Positions 1 through 8,104 of a DNA stretch of 64,000 nt are shown in pieces. The stretch's first letter is position 1, and each line of letters begins with the position of its first letter. The notes beneath the pieces are model-generated. The model saw only the letters and a program-made list of their open reading frames with translations, ran no database searches and was not told the origin of the DNA. The stretch spans positions 1 to 64,000 of the forward strand of contig JAUNGV010000008.1 of assembly GCA_030524225.1 (NCBI GenBank). The letters run 5' to 3'. The DNA comes from Eubacteriales bacterium (GTDB taxonomy: Bacteria; Bacillota; Clostridia; Lachnospirales; Lachnospiraceae). Both the position numbers and the translations under genes were made by a program.

Positions 1-488
1 GGCTTTCGCTTATCCTCTCATCCCGTCTTCCTTACCCTGAAGGCTGAACTGTTACTTCAAACGGGGTTTTTTTAAATCCCCGGAATTCTTCAAATTTCTA
101 AAATCCTCCAAATCTTCGGATAAAAGAAAAATATTATGATTCACAGAACCGGTTTTTCAGGACAGAGTGTGAACCGTAACAGACAATAGCAATTCGGAAG
201 CGATCTATAAAAAATAACAGAGGTGAAAATGGCAGGAAAACAAATATAAAGAAATCCGGAAAAATTTCAGAACTTTCTGATTGTAATTTGCGGCGGGTGC
301 GATACACTGTAAGCAGGGAAATGACAGAGGATTTTCTGGAATTTGTACAGATGTGGAAACAGGTGTTGAAAAAAGAGGATCCCTGACGCTGATCCGGATA
401 GACGGAACTACGATTGCGAGCGGTATTGTGGTTGTGATTTTTTATGTGAAGCGGCGGGAAGTAAATTGCCTGAGAGAGGAGAAAGGAT
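1..488. other. Intergenic region before the GDPD gene
   Basis: No convincing coding frame is present on either strand. The stretch is AT-richer than the rest of the window. Near its left end is a GGCTGAACTGTTAC box (about 42-55). It matches the right arm of the inverted-repeat elements at 37244-37376 and 63599-63670, so a further copy may be cut by the window edge. A short stem CGGGG/CCCCG with a T-rich loop lies at about 61-82. Nothing else was recognised. Confidence 0.5.
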
Positions 489-1241
489 ATGGTGAATATG
501 GAGCAGGAGAGAAAAGTTAAGGTATGGGCGCACAGAGGGGCGTCCGCATACCGGCCTGAGAATACGTTGGAAGCGTTTGCGTTGGCAGTGGAGCAGCAGG
601 CGGATGGCGTGGAGTTGGATGTGCAGCTCTCCAGGGACGGAGAAGTGGTGGTGGTACACGACGAGCAGCTGGAGAGGGTCAGCGATGGAACAGGTTTCGT
701 CAAAGATCACACGCTGCAGGAACTGAAGGCGCTCTCTTTTAACCGGACGCATCCGGAGTGCGTGGGGGCGGCGATTCCGACGTTGGAGGAGGTCTACGAT
801 CTCCTGAAGCCGACCGGTCTTACCGTCAATGTGGAACTTAAAACGAGCGTTTTTCCCTATGAGGGGATCGAGGAGAAGGTACTGGAACTGGCGGCCAGAA
901 TGGGAATGGAGGAGAGAGTGCTCTATTCCTCCTTCGGGCACTGCTCTCTCGTGAGGTTAAAGAAACTGAATCCGGCGGCTGAGACAGGACTGCTCTACAG
1001 CGATGGTTGGATCGGCGTGCCGGAATACGGCCGGAATACAGTGGGCGTGGATGCGCTTCATCCTCCGTTCTGGCACCTGCAGGATGGAACGCTGGCGGAA
1101 CAGGCGAAGCAGCTGGGACTGCGGCTGCATGTATGGACGGTGGACGAACCGGTGTATATGCAGATGCTGGTGCGGCAGGGGGTGGATGCTCTGATTACCA
1201 ACAAACCGGATCTGTGCCGGGATGTGCTCGGGAGAGGGTAG
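489..1241 (+). CDS. Glycerophosphodiester phosphodiesterase (GDPD family)
   Basis: Predicted to hydrolyse glycerophosphodiesters to glycerol-3-phosphate and an alcohol. It has no signal peptide, so it is probably cytosolic. The 250-residue length is the usual size of the short bacterial single-domain TIM-barrel members. The family signature is clear: HRG at residues 15-17, PENT at 23-26, an ELD metal-binding motif near 42 and VHDEQL near 57 with the catalytic His. An ATG at 498 is also possible, but AGGAGAAAGG just ahead of 489 favours the first ATG. The gene stands alone. The 15-bp sequence overlapping its stop (1241-1255) is repeated at 1318-1332. Confidence 0.9.
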   Translation: MVNMEQERKVKVWAHRGASAYRPENTLEAFALAVEQQADGVELDVQLSRDGEVVVVHDEQLERVSDGTGFVKDHTLQELKALSFNRTHPECVGAAIPTLEEVYDLLKPTGLTVNVELKTSVFPYEGIEEKVLELAARMGMEERVLYSSFGHCSLVRLKKLNPAAETGLLYSDGWIGVPEYGRNTVGVDALHPPFWHLQDGTLAEQAKQLGLRLHVWTVDEPVYMQMLVRQGVDALITNKPDLCRDVLGRG

Positions 1242-1332
1242 GCCTGCGGAATCATGGTCTGAGAAACGGAGGGAATGTGTTTGGCGCTGTGCGCCAAGCG
1301 CAGGAAGGCATCAAAGTGGCCTGCGGAATCAT
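1241..1332. repeat. Direct repeat pair GGCCTGCGGAATCAT, 77 bp apart
   Basis: GGCCTGCGGAATCAT occurs at 1241-1255 and again at 1318-1332. A small hairpin TTGGCGC-TGT-GCGCCAA lies between the copies. The pair sits between the GDPD stop and the tRNA terminator; its role is unknown. Confidence 0.7.
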
Positions 1333-1349
1333 CGTTTGAACGTATAGCA

Positions 1350-1387
1350 CATATAGAAATAAGGGAGCAGGTATCACCTGCTCCCTT
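1350..1387 (-). terminator. Terminator of the tRNA-Ser gene
   Basis: A perfect 12-bp stem (AAGGGAGCAGGT/ACCTGCTCCCTT, 3-nt loop) lies at 1361-1387. On the minus strand it is followed by TATTTCTATAT. It starts about 8 nt past the tRNA 3' end, as expected for a rho-independent terminator. Confidence 0.8.
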
Positions 1388-1395
1388 TACCGAAC

Positions 1396-1480
1396 GGAGA
1401 CGGAGGGATTCGAACCCTCGTGGCCCGGAGGCCAAACGCATTTCGAGTGCGCCCCGTTATGACCGCTTCGATACGTCTCC
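1396..1480 (-). tRNA. tRNA-Ser, anticodon CGA
   Basis: On the minus strand this 85-nt sequence folds as a class II tRNA. The acceptor stem is GGAGACG/CGTCTCC. The anticodon loop is CTCGAAA, reading CGA, which decodes UCG serine codons. There is a long variable arm, and a T-arm containing GGTTCGAATCC. No CCA is encoded. It is transcribed from the promoter at 1524-1552 and ends at the hairpin at 1361-1387, so it is a single-gene transcript. Confidence 0.95.
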
Positions 1481-1523
1481 AATGATGAAATAAAACTGCC
1501 AAGCCGCAAGCGACTGCTTTCCT

Positions 1524-1552
1524 ATTATATGATAGAGAGCAGTTTTGCGCAA
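1524..1552 (-). promoter_or_regulatory. Promoter of tRNA-Ser
   Basis: On the minus strand: TTGCGC (-35), a 17-bp spacer, then a perfect TATAAT (-10), about 43 nt ahead of the mature tRNA 5' end. Spacing and position fit sigma-A. Confidence 0.75.
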
Positions 1553-1584
1553 GAAAAATTTTTGCGATTTCCGGGATCGCTCGC

Positions 1585-1622
1585 TTTCCTCCGCTTTCCG
1601 GAATTCCGGAAAGCGGAGGAAA
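1585..1622. terminator. Perfect 38-bp palindrome after the XRE gene
   Basis: The sequence reads identically on both strands, with GGAATTCC at its centre. It starts 5 nt past the stop of the minus-strand XRE gene. Its position suggests a terminator, but there is no T-run directly after the stem, so a factor-binding palindrome is also possible. Confidence 0.5.
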
Positions 1623-1626
1623 CAGC

Positions 1627-1953
1627 TCAGTCTTCGGAGTCGCGCTGCGCCATGCACTCCATCAGATCGCGGACGACCTGTCTTTGTCTGGGTGTGAGGG
1701 CAGCCCAGTGGTCCAGCAATTCTCTCTGTGGTTCCGTGAGAGTGATGGAGTCCCCCTCTTCGCCGAAGAACTGGGAGAGTGTGATATCGAATCCCTGACA
1801 TATTTTGTCCAGGGACGGCACGGTAGGGACCTGATTCTTGCGATACCATGTGGAAATTGTGGACTGTGTGATCCCGGCTCTCTTGGCCAGTTCATATTCT
1901 GTCCAGTCGCGTTTGGTGCGGAGCCTGGTGATTTCCTGCAAAACATCTTTCAT
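1627..1953 (-). CDS. XRE-family helix-turn-helix regulator
   Basis: A 108-residue protein with an N-terminal Cro/C1-type HTH at about residues 10-65 (core ELAKRAGITQSTISTWY). It continues with a short acidic segment and a C-terminal helix rich in Leu and Arg. It has no sensor domain. AAGGAGGG precedes the ATG. The region upstream (about 1978-2050) carries near-inverted AT-rich boxes (CGTTTATTATAC and GTATAATAAATACG) around TTAGTTAGCTAA. Autoregulation there is an inference. Family assignment is firm; targets are unknown. Confidence 0.85.
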   Translation of the reverse strand: MKDVLQEITRLRTKRDWTEYELAKRAGITQSTISTWYRKNQVPTVPSLDKICQGFDITLSQFFGEEGDSITLTEPQRELLDHWAALTPRQRQVVRDLMECMAQRDSED

Positions 1954-1977
1954 ATCGTCCCTCCTTGCAATTCATCT

Positions 1978-2050
1978 ATACGTTTATTATACTTCGCAGA
2001 AAATAACTCCATTAGTTAGCTAAAACGTATAATAAATACGGTATAATCAT
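1978..2050. promoter_or_regulatory. AT-rich promoter/operator region upstream of XRE
   Basis: TATAAT-like hexamers occur on both strands. Near-mirror boxes CGTTTATTATAC and GTATAATAAATACG flank a central TTAGTTAGCTAA. The arrangement looks like a promoter overlapped by a dyad operator, most simply for the adjacent XRE gene. The plus-facing TATAAT boxes have no convincing gene in front of them. Confidence 0.4.
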
Positions 2051-2218
2051 TTGCGGGAGGAGACAGGGGAGTGCTTACAGTGGAAAAAGAGGCGGATGCA
2101 GGAGATTTTCTTCGCTATAGAATGTGTGAATTTCAGGCAAACATTCCTGCTCCGGAGCATGTGAATTTCAGCCGGCCTTCCCCGCCACAGAGTACGCGGC
2201 TTTCAAACGGCCTTCTTC

Positions 2219-2243
2219 GCCTGAGAGCATGCGGCTCTCAGGC
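2219..2243 (-). terminator. Hairpin overlapping the nitroreductase stop
   Basis: A perfect 10-bp stem GCCTGAGAGC/GCTCTCAGGC with a 5-nt loop. The stop codon lies inside one arm. No T-tract follows, so it may be a processing or stability hairpin and not a classic terminator. Confidence 0.4.
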
Positions 2244-2951
2244 AAGAATTCCGAAAGGGGTGCAGCCTTTTTTGTCAGGAAGATCCTCTGTTCTGGTGAA
2301 GGAGAACGGGCGGCCTTCTTTTTCGCATGTCAGCGCAAAGTGGCACAGTGCGATTCCCATATCGAGGTCGGAGAGCTTATAGAGCATGGAAAAGGGAGCC
2401 CGCAGATTCTGGCGGTATACGAGAATGTTCTCCGGTGTTTCCTCGAAGCGCCACGGCTGGATATTGAGGCCGGACGGAGCCAGATGCGCGGAGCGGATTC
2501 GCAGATCGTCGGGACTGTTTGTGATTTCCTCAATCGGTTTGCGGGAAAACTGCGAGGGTTCCCGGTGAACAGGTTCTGCAGCCTCGCCGAAAGCGAGAGC
2601 GAGGAGATCTCCCTCCTGTTCGCCGTCGGTGTCTTTGGAGGAGCCGAGCCAGACGGAACCGAGTTCGTGGGCGTCGAGCCACAGAACGAGCTGTTCAAAG
2701 ACGAAACCGGCGTTTTCCAGATCGCCTGCCGCGCCGCTTCCGCTGATAATCAGATACTGCGGCGCTTCCACGCTGAATTTTCCTTTGACCTGACGGACAA
2801 CCCGGTGGCGCAGCGGCAGATCGGGATAGAGCGGCGCAAAAGAAGCGATGGCCTGATCGATTCGGGCAAGCGTGTCCGGTGAGAGCGGCTGATTGGTGTA
2901 CTTTCGAACAGATTTACGGCGTGTAATAGCGTCATATAAAGTGATATCCAT
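2238..2951 (-). CDS. Nitroreductase-family flavoprotein
   Basis: A 237-residue protein of the FMN-dependent nitroreductase superfamily. The N-terminus DAITRRKSVRKYTNQPL is the usual RRSxRxF-type flavin-binding start. RSAHLAPSGLNIQPWRFE, near residues 160-178, is the second conserved block found in this subgroup. LDMGIALCHF near 205 is the third. The start at 2951 is chosen because AAAGGAG lies 10 nt upstream and the family begins here. A longer frame to 3038 adds 29 residues without a ribosome site. Substrate unknown; NAD(P)H-dependent reduction is inferred from family. Confidence 0.85.
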   Translation of the reverse strand: MDITLYDAITRRKSVRKYTNQPLSPDTLARIDQAIASFAPLYPDLPLRHRVVRQVKGKFSVEAPQYLIISGSGAAGDLENAGFVFEQLVLWLDAHELGSVWLGSSKDTDGEQEGDLLALAFGEAAEPVHREPSQFSRKPIEEITNSPDDLRIRSAHLAPSGLNIQPWRFEETPENILVYRQNLRAPFSMLYKLSDLDMGIALCHFALTCEKEGRPFSFTRTEDLPDKKGCTPFGILA

Positions 2952-3073
2952 AGAGGAAGACTCCTTTCTGAAACAGGACTGTGAAGCAGTCACCATGCTA
3001 ACCATTCTTATAGTAGGACGATTCGGGAAAACTGGCAATGGAAAGGAATATTTTTTGACGATTCTTCCCTCTC

Positions 3074-3102
3074 TTGATTTTGGAAGATTCTCTGATTATA
3101 GT
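3074..3102 (+). promoter_or_regulatory. Promoter of the GH31 gene
   Basis: TTGATT, a 17-bp spacer and TATAGT, about 120 nt ahead of the GH31 start. The same hexamer pair and spacing recur at 37200-37228. Confidence 0.55.
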
Positions 3103-3225
3103 AAATAGGAAAGAGACAGGAGGGATGCCGGATTAGGCTGCGGGCGCTCCGGAAAAGAATCCGACAGGCAGACGCTCCGGCATCAGACAGATACAGACCA
3201 ATACATACAGTAAGGAGGACAGGCT

Positions 3226-5202
3226 ATGATCAGACATTTCAGAATCGGCAGCCCTATCGAGACGGAATCCGTTGTGCGGCAGGTGGCTGTGGAAGAGACG
3301 GAGCCGGGCAGAATTCAGGAGAAGCTCGCGCAGGCCGTGCCGGGAACGAAGGTTCTTGCCGCGGACAAGGCGCTTTCTTTTGCGCTGGGGGACGGAGATA
3401 TCGTCTACGGTCTCGGGGAGACGGTCAGGGGAATGAACAAGAGGGGATGGCTCTACCAGAGCAACTGCAGCGACGATCCTTATCATCTGGAGGAAAAGCA
3501 TTCGCTCTATGCCGCGCAGAATTTCCTGCTGGTGACGTCGAAGGAGCGCTCCTACGGACTGTATGTGGACACGCCGGGGCTGGTGACGTTTGATATCGGC
3601 TACACGAAGCAGGGGGAGATGCGGATCGCGCTGGAGGATTTCGACGCGGAGCTCTATCTGGTCACGGGAGAGGACTGCCGGGAGATCGTCAGGGAATTCC
3701 GGGAGCTGATCGGGCCCAGCTATATTCCGCCGAAGTGGGCGTTCGGATTCGGGCAGAGCCGCTGGAGCTATATGACGGAGGATGAGGTGCGCGAGGTGGC
3801 GGACCGCTATCAGGAGGCGGGAGTTCCGCTGGACAGCATCTATCTCGATATCGATTACATGGAGAGGTACAAGGATTTCACCGTGGATCCGGAGAAATTC
3901 CCGGAATTTTCCGATTTTGTACGGGAGATGAAGGAGAGAGGTATTCACCTGATTCCGATTATCGACGCGGGCGTCAAGATCGAGGAGGGTTATCCGGTCT
4001 ATGAGGAGGGAAAGGAGAAGGGCTATTTCTGCAAAAAGGAGGACGGGACAGATCTCGTCGCGGCGGTCTGGCCGGGCAGAGTGCATTTCCCGGATTTCCT
4101 GCGGCCCGAGGTGCGGGAGTGGTTCGGAAACTGGTACAGCTTCCTGCTTGATCAGGGAATTGACGGCTTCTGGAACGATATGAACGAGCCCGCGATCTTC
4201 TACACCGAGGATCATCTGAACGAGGTGTTTGAGCAAATAGAGGACTACAAGGGAAAGAATCTTGATATTCAGTCCTTCTTCGAGTTTAAAGGCCTTGTCG
4301 GGACGCTGGACAACAACCCGGAGGATTACCGGCGCTTTTATCACGACTGCCACGGGAAAAAGGTGCGCCACGACAAGGTGCACAATCTCTTTGGATACAA
4401 CATGACGAGAGCGGCGGGCGAGGCGTTTGAGAGGCTCTCCCCGGATAAAAAGATCCTGATGTTTTCCCGTTCATCTTATATCGGAATGCACCGCTACGGC
4501 GGGATCTGGACGGGGGATAACCGGTCGTGGTGGAGTCATATTCTCCTGAACCTGCAGCAGCTTCCGGCCCTGAATATGTGCGGTTTCCTGTACAGCGGCG
4601 CGGACACAGGCGGATTCTCGGCGGACTGCACGGAGGATCTGGCGATGCGCTGGCTGGGCGTGAGTCTGTTTACCCCGCTGTTTCGAAATCACGCGGCGAT
4701 GGGAACGCGGCGGCAGGAGTTCTATCAGTTTGAGAGGACGCAGGATTTCCGCCGGCTGATCGAGCTGCGGTATGCGCTGGTGCCGTATCTGTACAGCGAG
4801 TTCCGGAAGGCGGCTGAGAAGAACGGAATGTATATCGAGCCGCTCCTGTTTGCCTACCCGCAGGATGAGCGGGCCAGAGGCATTGAGGATCAGGTTCTGG
4901 TGGGAGAGAGCATCATGATTGCGCCGGTCTATGTGCAGAATGCGGCGGGGCGGTATGTCTATCTGCCGGAGGAGATGAAGCTGCTGCGGTTCAGAGGCTG
5001 GGACGATTACGACGAGGAAGAGCTGGGAGCGGGTGATCACTATGTCCCGGCACGCCTGAACGAGGTGCTGGTGTTCCTGAGGAAAGGGAAATGCCTGCCG
5101 TTGGCAAAGCCCGCCATGCATGTGAGCGAGCTCCGGGAGGAGGAGATCCGGTATCTGACGTACGGGGATGCCGCGCCGGAATACACGTTTTACGAGGAGT
5201 AG
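3226..5202 (+). CDS. GH31 alpha-glucosidase, cytosolic
   Basis: A 658-residue glycoside hydrolase family 31 enzyme without a signal peptide, close in layout to the Blautia obeum Ro-alphaG1 alpha-glucosidase. That relative prefers short isomalto-oligosaccharides. It has an N-terminal beta-sandwich with HLEEKHSLYAAQNF, then a (beta/alpha)8 barrel. GFWNDMNEP carries the predicted nucleophile Asp318, and IWTGDNRSWW carries the acid/base Asp431. YSGADTGGF and LVPYLYSEF follow, and a C-terminal beta domain ends the protein. Retaining hydrolysis of alpha-glucosides imported by the cell is expected. GGAGGA precedes the ATG. No sugar transporter lies beside it. The fine substrate, glucoside or xyloside, cannot be settled by eye. 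Confidence 0.93.
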   Translation: MIRHFRIGSPIETESVVRQVAVEETEPGRIQEKLAQAVPGTKVLAADKALSFALGDGDIVYGLGETVRGMNKRGWLYQSNCSDDPYHLEEKHSLYAAQNFLLVTSKERSYGLYVDTPGLVTFDIGYTKQGEMRIALEDFDAELYLVTGEDCREIVREFRELIGPSYIPPKWAFGFGQSRWSYMTEDEVREVADRYQEAGVPLDSIYLDIDYMERYKDFTVDPEKFPEFSDFVREMKERGIHLIPIIDAGVKIEEGYPVYEEGKEKGYFCKKEDGTDLVAAVWPGRVHFPDFLRPEVREWFGNWYSFLLDQGIDGFWNDMNEPAIFYTEDHLNEVFEQIEDYKGKNLDIQSFFEFKGLVGTLDNNPEDYRRFYHDCHGKKVRHDKVHNLFGYNMTRAAGEAFERLSPDKKILMFSRSSYIGMHRYGGIWTGDNRSWWSHILLNLQQLPALNMCGFLYSGADTGGFSADCTEDLAMRWLGVSLFTPLFRNHAAMGTRRQEFYQFERTQDFRRLIELRYALVPYLYSEFRKAAEKNGMYIEPLLFAYPQDERARGIEDQVLVGESIMIAPVYVQNAAGRYVYLPEEMKLLRFRGWDDYDEEELGAGDHYVPARLNEVLVFLRKGKCLPLAKPAMHVSELREEEIRYLTYGDAAPEYTFYEE

Positions 5203-5269
5203 AGAAGTTTGAAGCAGGTAAGTGTTTCATGACGTATTGGCAGCTTTCGCAGAAAGGCGGATGATAGAT

Positions 5270-6478
5270 ATGAAATACGATTTTACTTCGATTCTGGATC
5301 GCCGCGGCAAGGATGCGATCGCGGTGGACGGACTGGGAAAGGGAACTGCGCCGGGAGCACCGAAGGAGGGCTTTGACGCGATTCCGATGTGGGTGGCCGA
5401 CATGAATTTCCCCACGGCGCCGTCGATTCCGGCGGCGATCGCCGCGCGCATCGCGCATCCGGCGTTCGGATATTTCGAAACGTCGCCCGCCTACTACGAC
5501 GCCATTGTGCGCTGGCAGGAGAAGAGAAACGGCGTGACGGGGCTGGACGCGGCGTGCATCGGCTATGAGAACGGTGTGCTGGGCGGCGTGATCTCGGCGC
5601 TGACCAGCTTCGCAGCACCCGGGGACGCGGTGCTGCTGCACTCCCCGACGTATATCGGATTTACAGGGGCGGTGGAGAACAACGGCTACCGGATCGTCCA
5701 CAGTCCGCTGGTCAGGGATGAAAAAGGAGTCTGGCGGATGGACTACGAGGACATGGACGCCAAACTCAGAGAGAACAGAATCCACGTCGCGATTTTCTGC
5801 AGCCCTCACAATCCCTGCGGCCGCGTGTGGGAGCGGTGGGAGATCGAGCGGGCGATGGAGATTTACCGGAAGAACGACTGCGTGGTGATTTCCGATGAGA
5901 TCTGGTCGGACATCCTGTTAAACGGACACCGGCACATTCCGACGCAGTCCGTCAGCGAGGACGCCCGCAGCCGCACAGTGGCGCTGTACGCACCGAGCAA
6001 GACGTTCAATCTGGCAGGGCTGGTGGGCAGCTATCACATCATTTATAACCCGATGCTGCGGGACCGCGTCCGCGCCAAGAGTTCCAAGCCGCACTACAAC
6101 AGCATGAACGTGCTCTCGATGCACGCGCTGATCGGCGCGTACAGTCCGGAGGGTGAGGAGTGGGTGGACGAGCTCTGCCAGGTGCTCAGCGGGAATATCA
6201 ATTATGCCTGCGATTATATTGCGAACCACTTCGAAGGAGTGAGCGTCAGTAAGCCGGAGGGGACGTATATGATGTTCGTCGACTGCGGGGAGTGGTGCCG
6301 GGCGCACGGCAGGACGATCGACGAGGTGGAGAAAGCGGGCTGGGACGTGGGCGTAGCGTGGCAGGACGGCAGGATGTTCCACGGGCCGACCTCGGTCCGG
6401 ATGAACCTGGCGCTCCCGTTTGCGAGGGTGCAGGAGGCGTTCGAGCGTCTGAATCAGCATGTGTTCAATGGAGGCTGA
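5270..6478 (+). CDS. PatB/MalY-type PLP C-S lyase (cystathionine beta-lyase like)
   Basis: A fold-type I aminotransferase-like PLP enzyme of 402 residues. Typical PatB marks are PMWVADMNFPT near the N-terminus, GVLGGVISAL, FCSPHNPCGRVW (PLP-Asn region), ISDEIWSDI, and the Schiff-base lysine in YAPSKTFNLAGL. Near the C-terminus EGTYMMFVDC and VRMNLALP bind the carboxylate. Members cleave the C-S bond of cystathionine or cysteine conjugates to pyruvate, ammonia and a thiol. The ATG at 5270 fits the AAAGGCGG site. An ATG at 5261 and a GTG at 5222 are in frame but poorly placed. It follows the GH31 gene by 67 nt and may be co-transcribed. Confidence 0.88.
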   Translation: MKYDFTSILDRRGKDAIAVDGLGKGTAPGAPKEGFDAIPMWVADMNFPTAPSIPAAIAARIAHPAFGYFETSPAYYDAIVRWQEKRNGVTGLDAACIGYENGVLGGVISALTSFAAPGDAVLLHSPTYIGFTGAVENNGYRIVHSPLVRDEKGVWRMDYEDMDAKLRENRIHVAIFCSPHNPCGRVWERWEIERAMEIYRKNDCVVISDEIWSDILLNGHRHIPTQSVSEDARSRTVALYAPSKTFNLAGLVGSYHIIYNPMLRDRVRAKSSKPHYNSMNVLSMHALIGAYSPEGEEWVDELCQVLSGNINYACDYIANHFEGVSVSKPEGTYMMFVDCGEWCRAHGRTIDEVEKAGWDVGVAWQDGRMFHGPTSVRMNLALPFARVQEAFERLNQHVFNGG

Positions 6479-6559
6479 CCGACCGGAGCAGAACCGGATG
6501 ATGGGCGGCAGCAGAGAAGAGGTGTGCGAAGGGGCCGCGCATCTACAGAAAATCATAAG

Positions 6560-6588
6560 TGGCGGGGGAAAAAGGGCTGTGGTACAAT
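6560..6588 (+). promoter_or_regulatory. Possible promoter of the 19-kb glycan unit
   Basis: TACAAT at 6583-6588 is a fair -10, but the matching -35 (TGGCGG) is poor. It is listed because this is the last gap before a long run of closely spaced plus-strand genes. Confidence 0.3.
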
Positions 6589-6709
6589 AGCGTAGTTCTT
6601 TCCCGCCGCAGGGGGAGAGGCGCACGGGAGACCGCGGCGCCTTTTCGATTGCCGGGAACCGCGCTCCGGCGCGGGTGCAGGGATGACAGAAAGAGAAGGA
6701 GGCGGCTGG

Positions 6710-7912
6710 ATGGACGCACAGGAGGTATTTCGGTTCTATCAGGGAAAAAGAGTATTCCTTACCGGACATACCGGTTTTAAAGGAACGTGGCTCTGTCAGA
6801 TGCTGCTGCAGGCGGGCGCGGAGGTGACGGGCTATGCGCTGGAGCCGCCGACGGATCCGTCGCTTTTCGCGATAACGGGGATGAGGAAGAAAATCCGCTC
6901 CGTCACGGGAGATGTGCGGGATCAGGAGACGCTTCTGCATGCTATGAGAGAGGCGCGGCCGGAGGTCGTCTTTCATCTGGCGGCGCAGCCGATCGTCCGG
7001 GAGAGCTACCGCAGCCCGGCGTATACTTATGAGACGAACGTGATGGGAACGGTGCATCTGCTGGAGGCGGTGCGTCGGTGTGATACGGTGCGATCGGTGC
7101 TCAATGTGACGACGGACAAAGTCTATGAGAACAGAGAGTGGGCGTGGGGCTATCGGGAGAGCGATCCGCTGGACGGCTATGATCCCTACAGCAACAGCAA
7201 ATCCTGTTCGGAACTGGTGACGCACAGCTACCGCAGAAGCTTTTTTACGGACGCTGCGGGGCGGGAGACGGTGCCGGTTTCCACGGCGCGGGCGGGCAAT
7301 GTGATCGGAGGCGGGGATTTCGCGGCGGACCGGATCATTCCGGATTGTGTGCGCGCCGTCTCCCGCGGCGAGACGATTGCGGTGCGCAATCCGTACAGCA
7401 CGAGACCGTACCAGCATGTGCTGGAACCGCTGTACTGCTATCTGATGATTGCGGCGGCGCAGGCGCGGCAGGCTGAGATGCTCTGCGGGAGCGCGGAAGT
7501 TCGGAGCGGGACGCAGGCTGAGACGTTCTGCGGGAGCGCGGCAGCCCGGAGCGGGGCGCAGGAGAGCTGCTCCGGGGCGGCCGGACATTCGGGCATTTCC
7601 CTGGCGGGGGCTTACAATGTGGGGCCGGACGACTGCGACTGCGTGACGACGGGGGAGCTGGTGGAACTTTTCTGCCGCTGCTACGGCGAGGGCGCGCGCT
7701 GGGAGAGTCGTGCGGAGCAGGGCGCGCCGCATGAGGCCTCTTTTTTGAAGCTGGACTGTTCGCTGATCAAAAGCGTGTTCGGCTGGCAGCCGCGCTGGCA
7801 CATACAGGAGTGTATGGAGAGGGTATGCGAGTGGAGCCGCGTCTATCTGGAGGGCGGCGACTGCAGCGCGGTGATGGAGAGACAGATCGGAGAGTTCCGG
7901 AGCCTGGCGTGA
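6710..7912 (+). CDS. rfbG: CDP-glucose 4,6-dehydratase
   Basis: An extended SDR enzyme converting CDP-D-glucose to CDP-4-keto-6-deoxy-D-glucose, the entry step to CDP-3,6-dideoxyhexoses. Visible are the NAD loop TGHTGFKGTW, FHLAAQPIVRESY, NVTTDKVYEN, the YDPYSNSK catalytic Tyr-x3-Lys and RAGNVIGGGDFAADRIIPD, all typical of RfbG. AAGGAGGCGG upstream selects 6710; an upstream ATG at 6683 has no site. Between YLMIAAAQA and the conserved NVGPDD lies an extra segment of about 40 residues. It is built from a 15-residue tandem repeat (45 bp period, copies starting 7469, 7514, 7559). No glucose-1-phosphate cytidylyltransferase (rfbF) is in the window, so CDP-glucose must be made elsewhere. Confidence 0.93.
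   Translation: MDAQEVFRFYQGKRVFLTGHTGFKGTWLCQMLLQAGAEVTGYALEPPTDPSLFAITGMRKKIRSVTGDVRDQETLLHAMREARPEVVFHLAAQPIVRESYRSPAYTYETNVMGTVHLLEAVRRCDTVRSVLNVTTDKVYENREWAWGYRESDPLDGYDPYSNSKSCSELVTHSYRRSFFTDAAGRETVPVSTARAGNVIGGGDFAADRIIPDCVRAVSRGETIAVRNPYSTRPYQHVLEPLYCYLMIAAAQARQAEMLCGSAEVRSGTQAETFCGSAAARSGAQESCSGAAGHSGISLAGAYNVGPDDCDCVTTGELVELFCRCYGEGARWESRAEQGAPHEASFLKLDCSLIKSVFGWQPRWHIQECMERVCEWSRVYLEGGDCSAVMERQIGEFRSLA
7469..7567 (+). repeat. 45-bp in-frame tandem repeat inside rfbG
   Basis: Units start with CAGGCTGAG or CAGGAG at 7469, 7514 and 7559. The first two 45-bp units are highly similar and the third is truncated. They encode Q-A-E-x-x-C-G-S-A-x-x-R-S-G repeats in a loop where homologues are short. 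Confidence 0.85.
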
Positions 7913-7984
7913 GAGGTCGGAGATCCCGGAAGCACCCGGAACGGCCGGTGGAGGACGCCTGCCGCGCGGCAGGGGCGCAGACGG

Positions 7985-8092
7985 GATTGAGATATAAGAA
8001 ATAAGAATATGAGATATAAGAATCTATAGGTAATTAAGGCATAAGAATTTAAGATATTAAGAATATATAGGTAAGTGTAAGTAAGGCAAAAA
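7985..8092 (+). repeat. AT-rich degenerate ATAAGAAT repeats
   Basis: In a GC-rich neighbourhood this stretch consists of degenerate iterations of ATAAGAAT/GATATAAGAA and TATAGGTAA. It lies directly ahead of the ribosome site of rfbH. It may act as an unstructured leader or be a slippage product. Confidence 0.65.
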
Positions 8093-8104
8093 GGTGGTTT
8101 GGTC

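Noticed and set aside
134..703. A 189-codon minus-strand frame at the window start
   Set aside because: It overlaps the GDPD gene antisense and is a low-complexity Ser/Thr/Cys translation.
2071..2382. A 103-codon plus-strand frame with a GTG start
   Set aside because: More than a third overlaps the nitroreductase gene antisense and no family feature is seen; retained only as a low-interest finding.
5918..7801. A 627-codon minus-strand frame
   Set aside because: It is antisense to the PatB and rfbG genes and crosses their intergenic gap; composition is non-protein-like.
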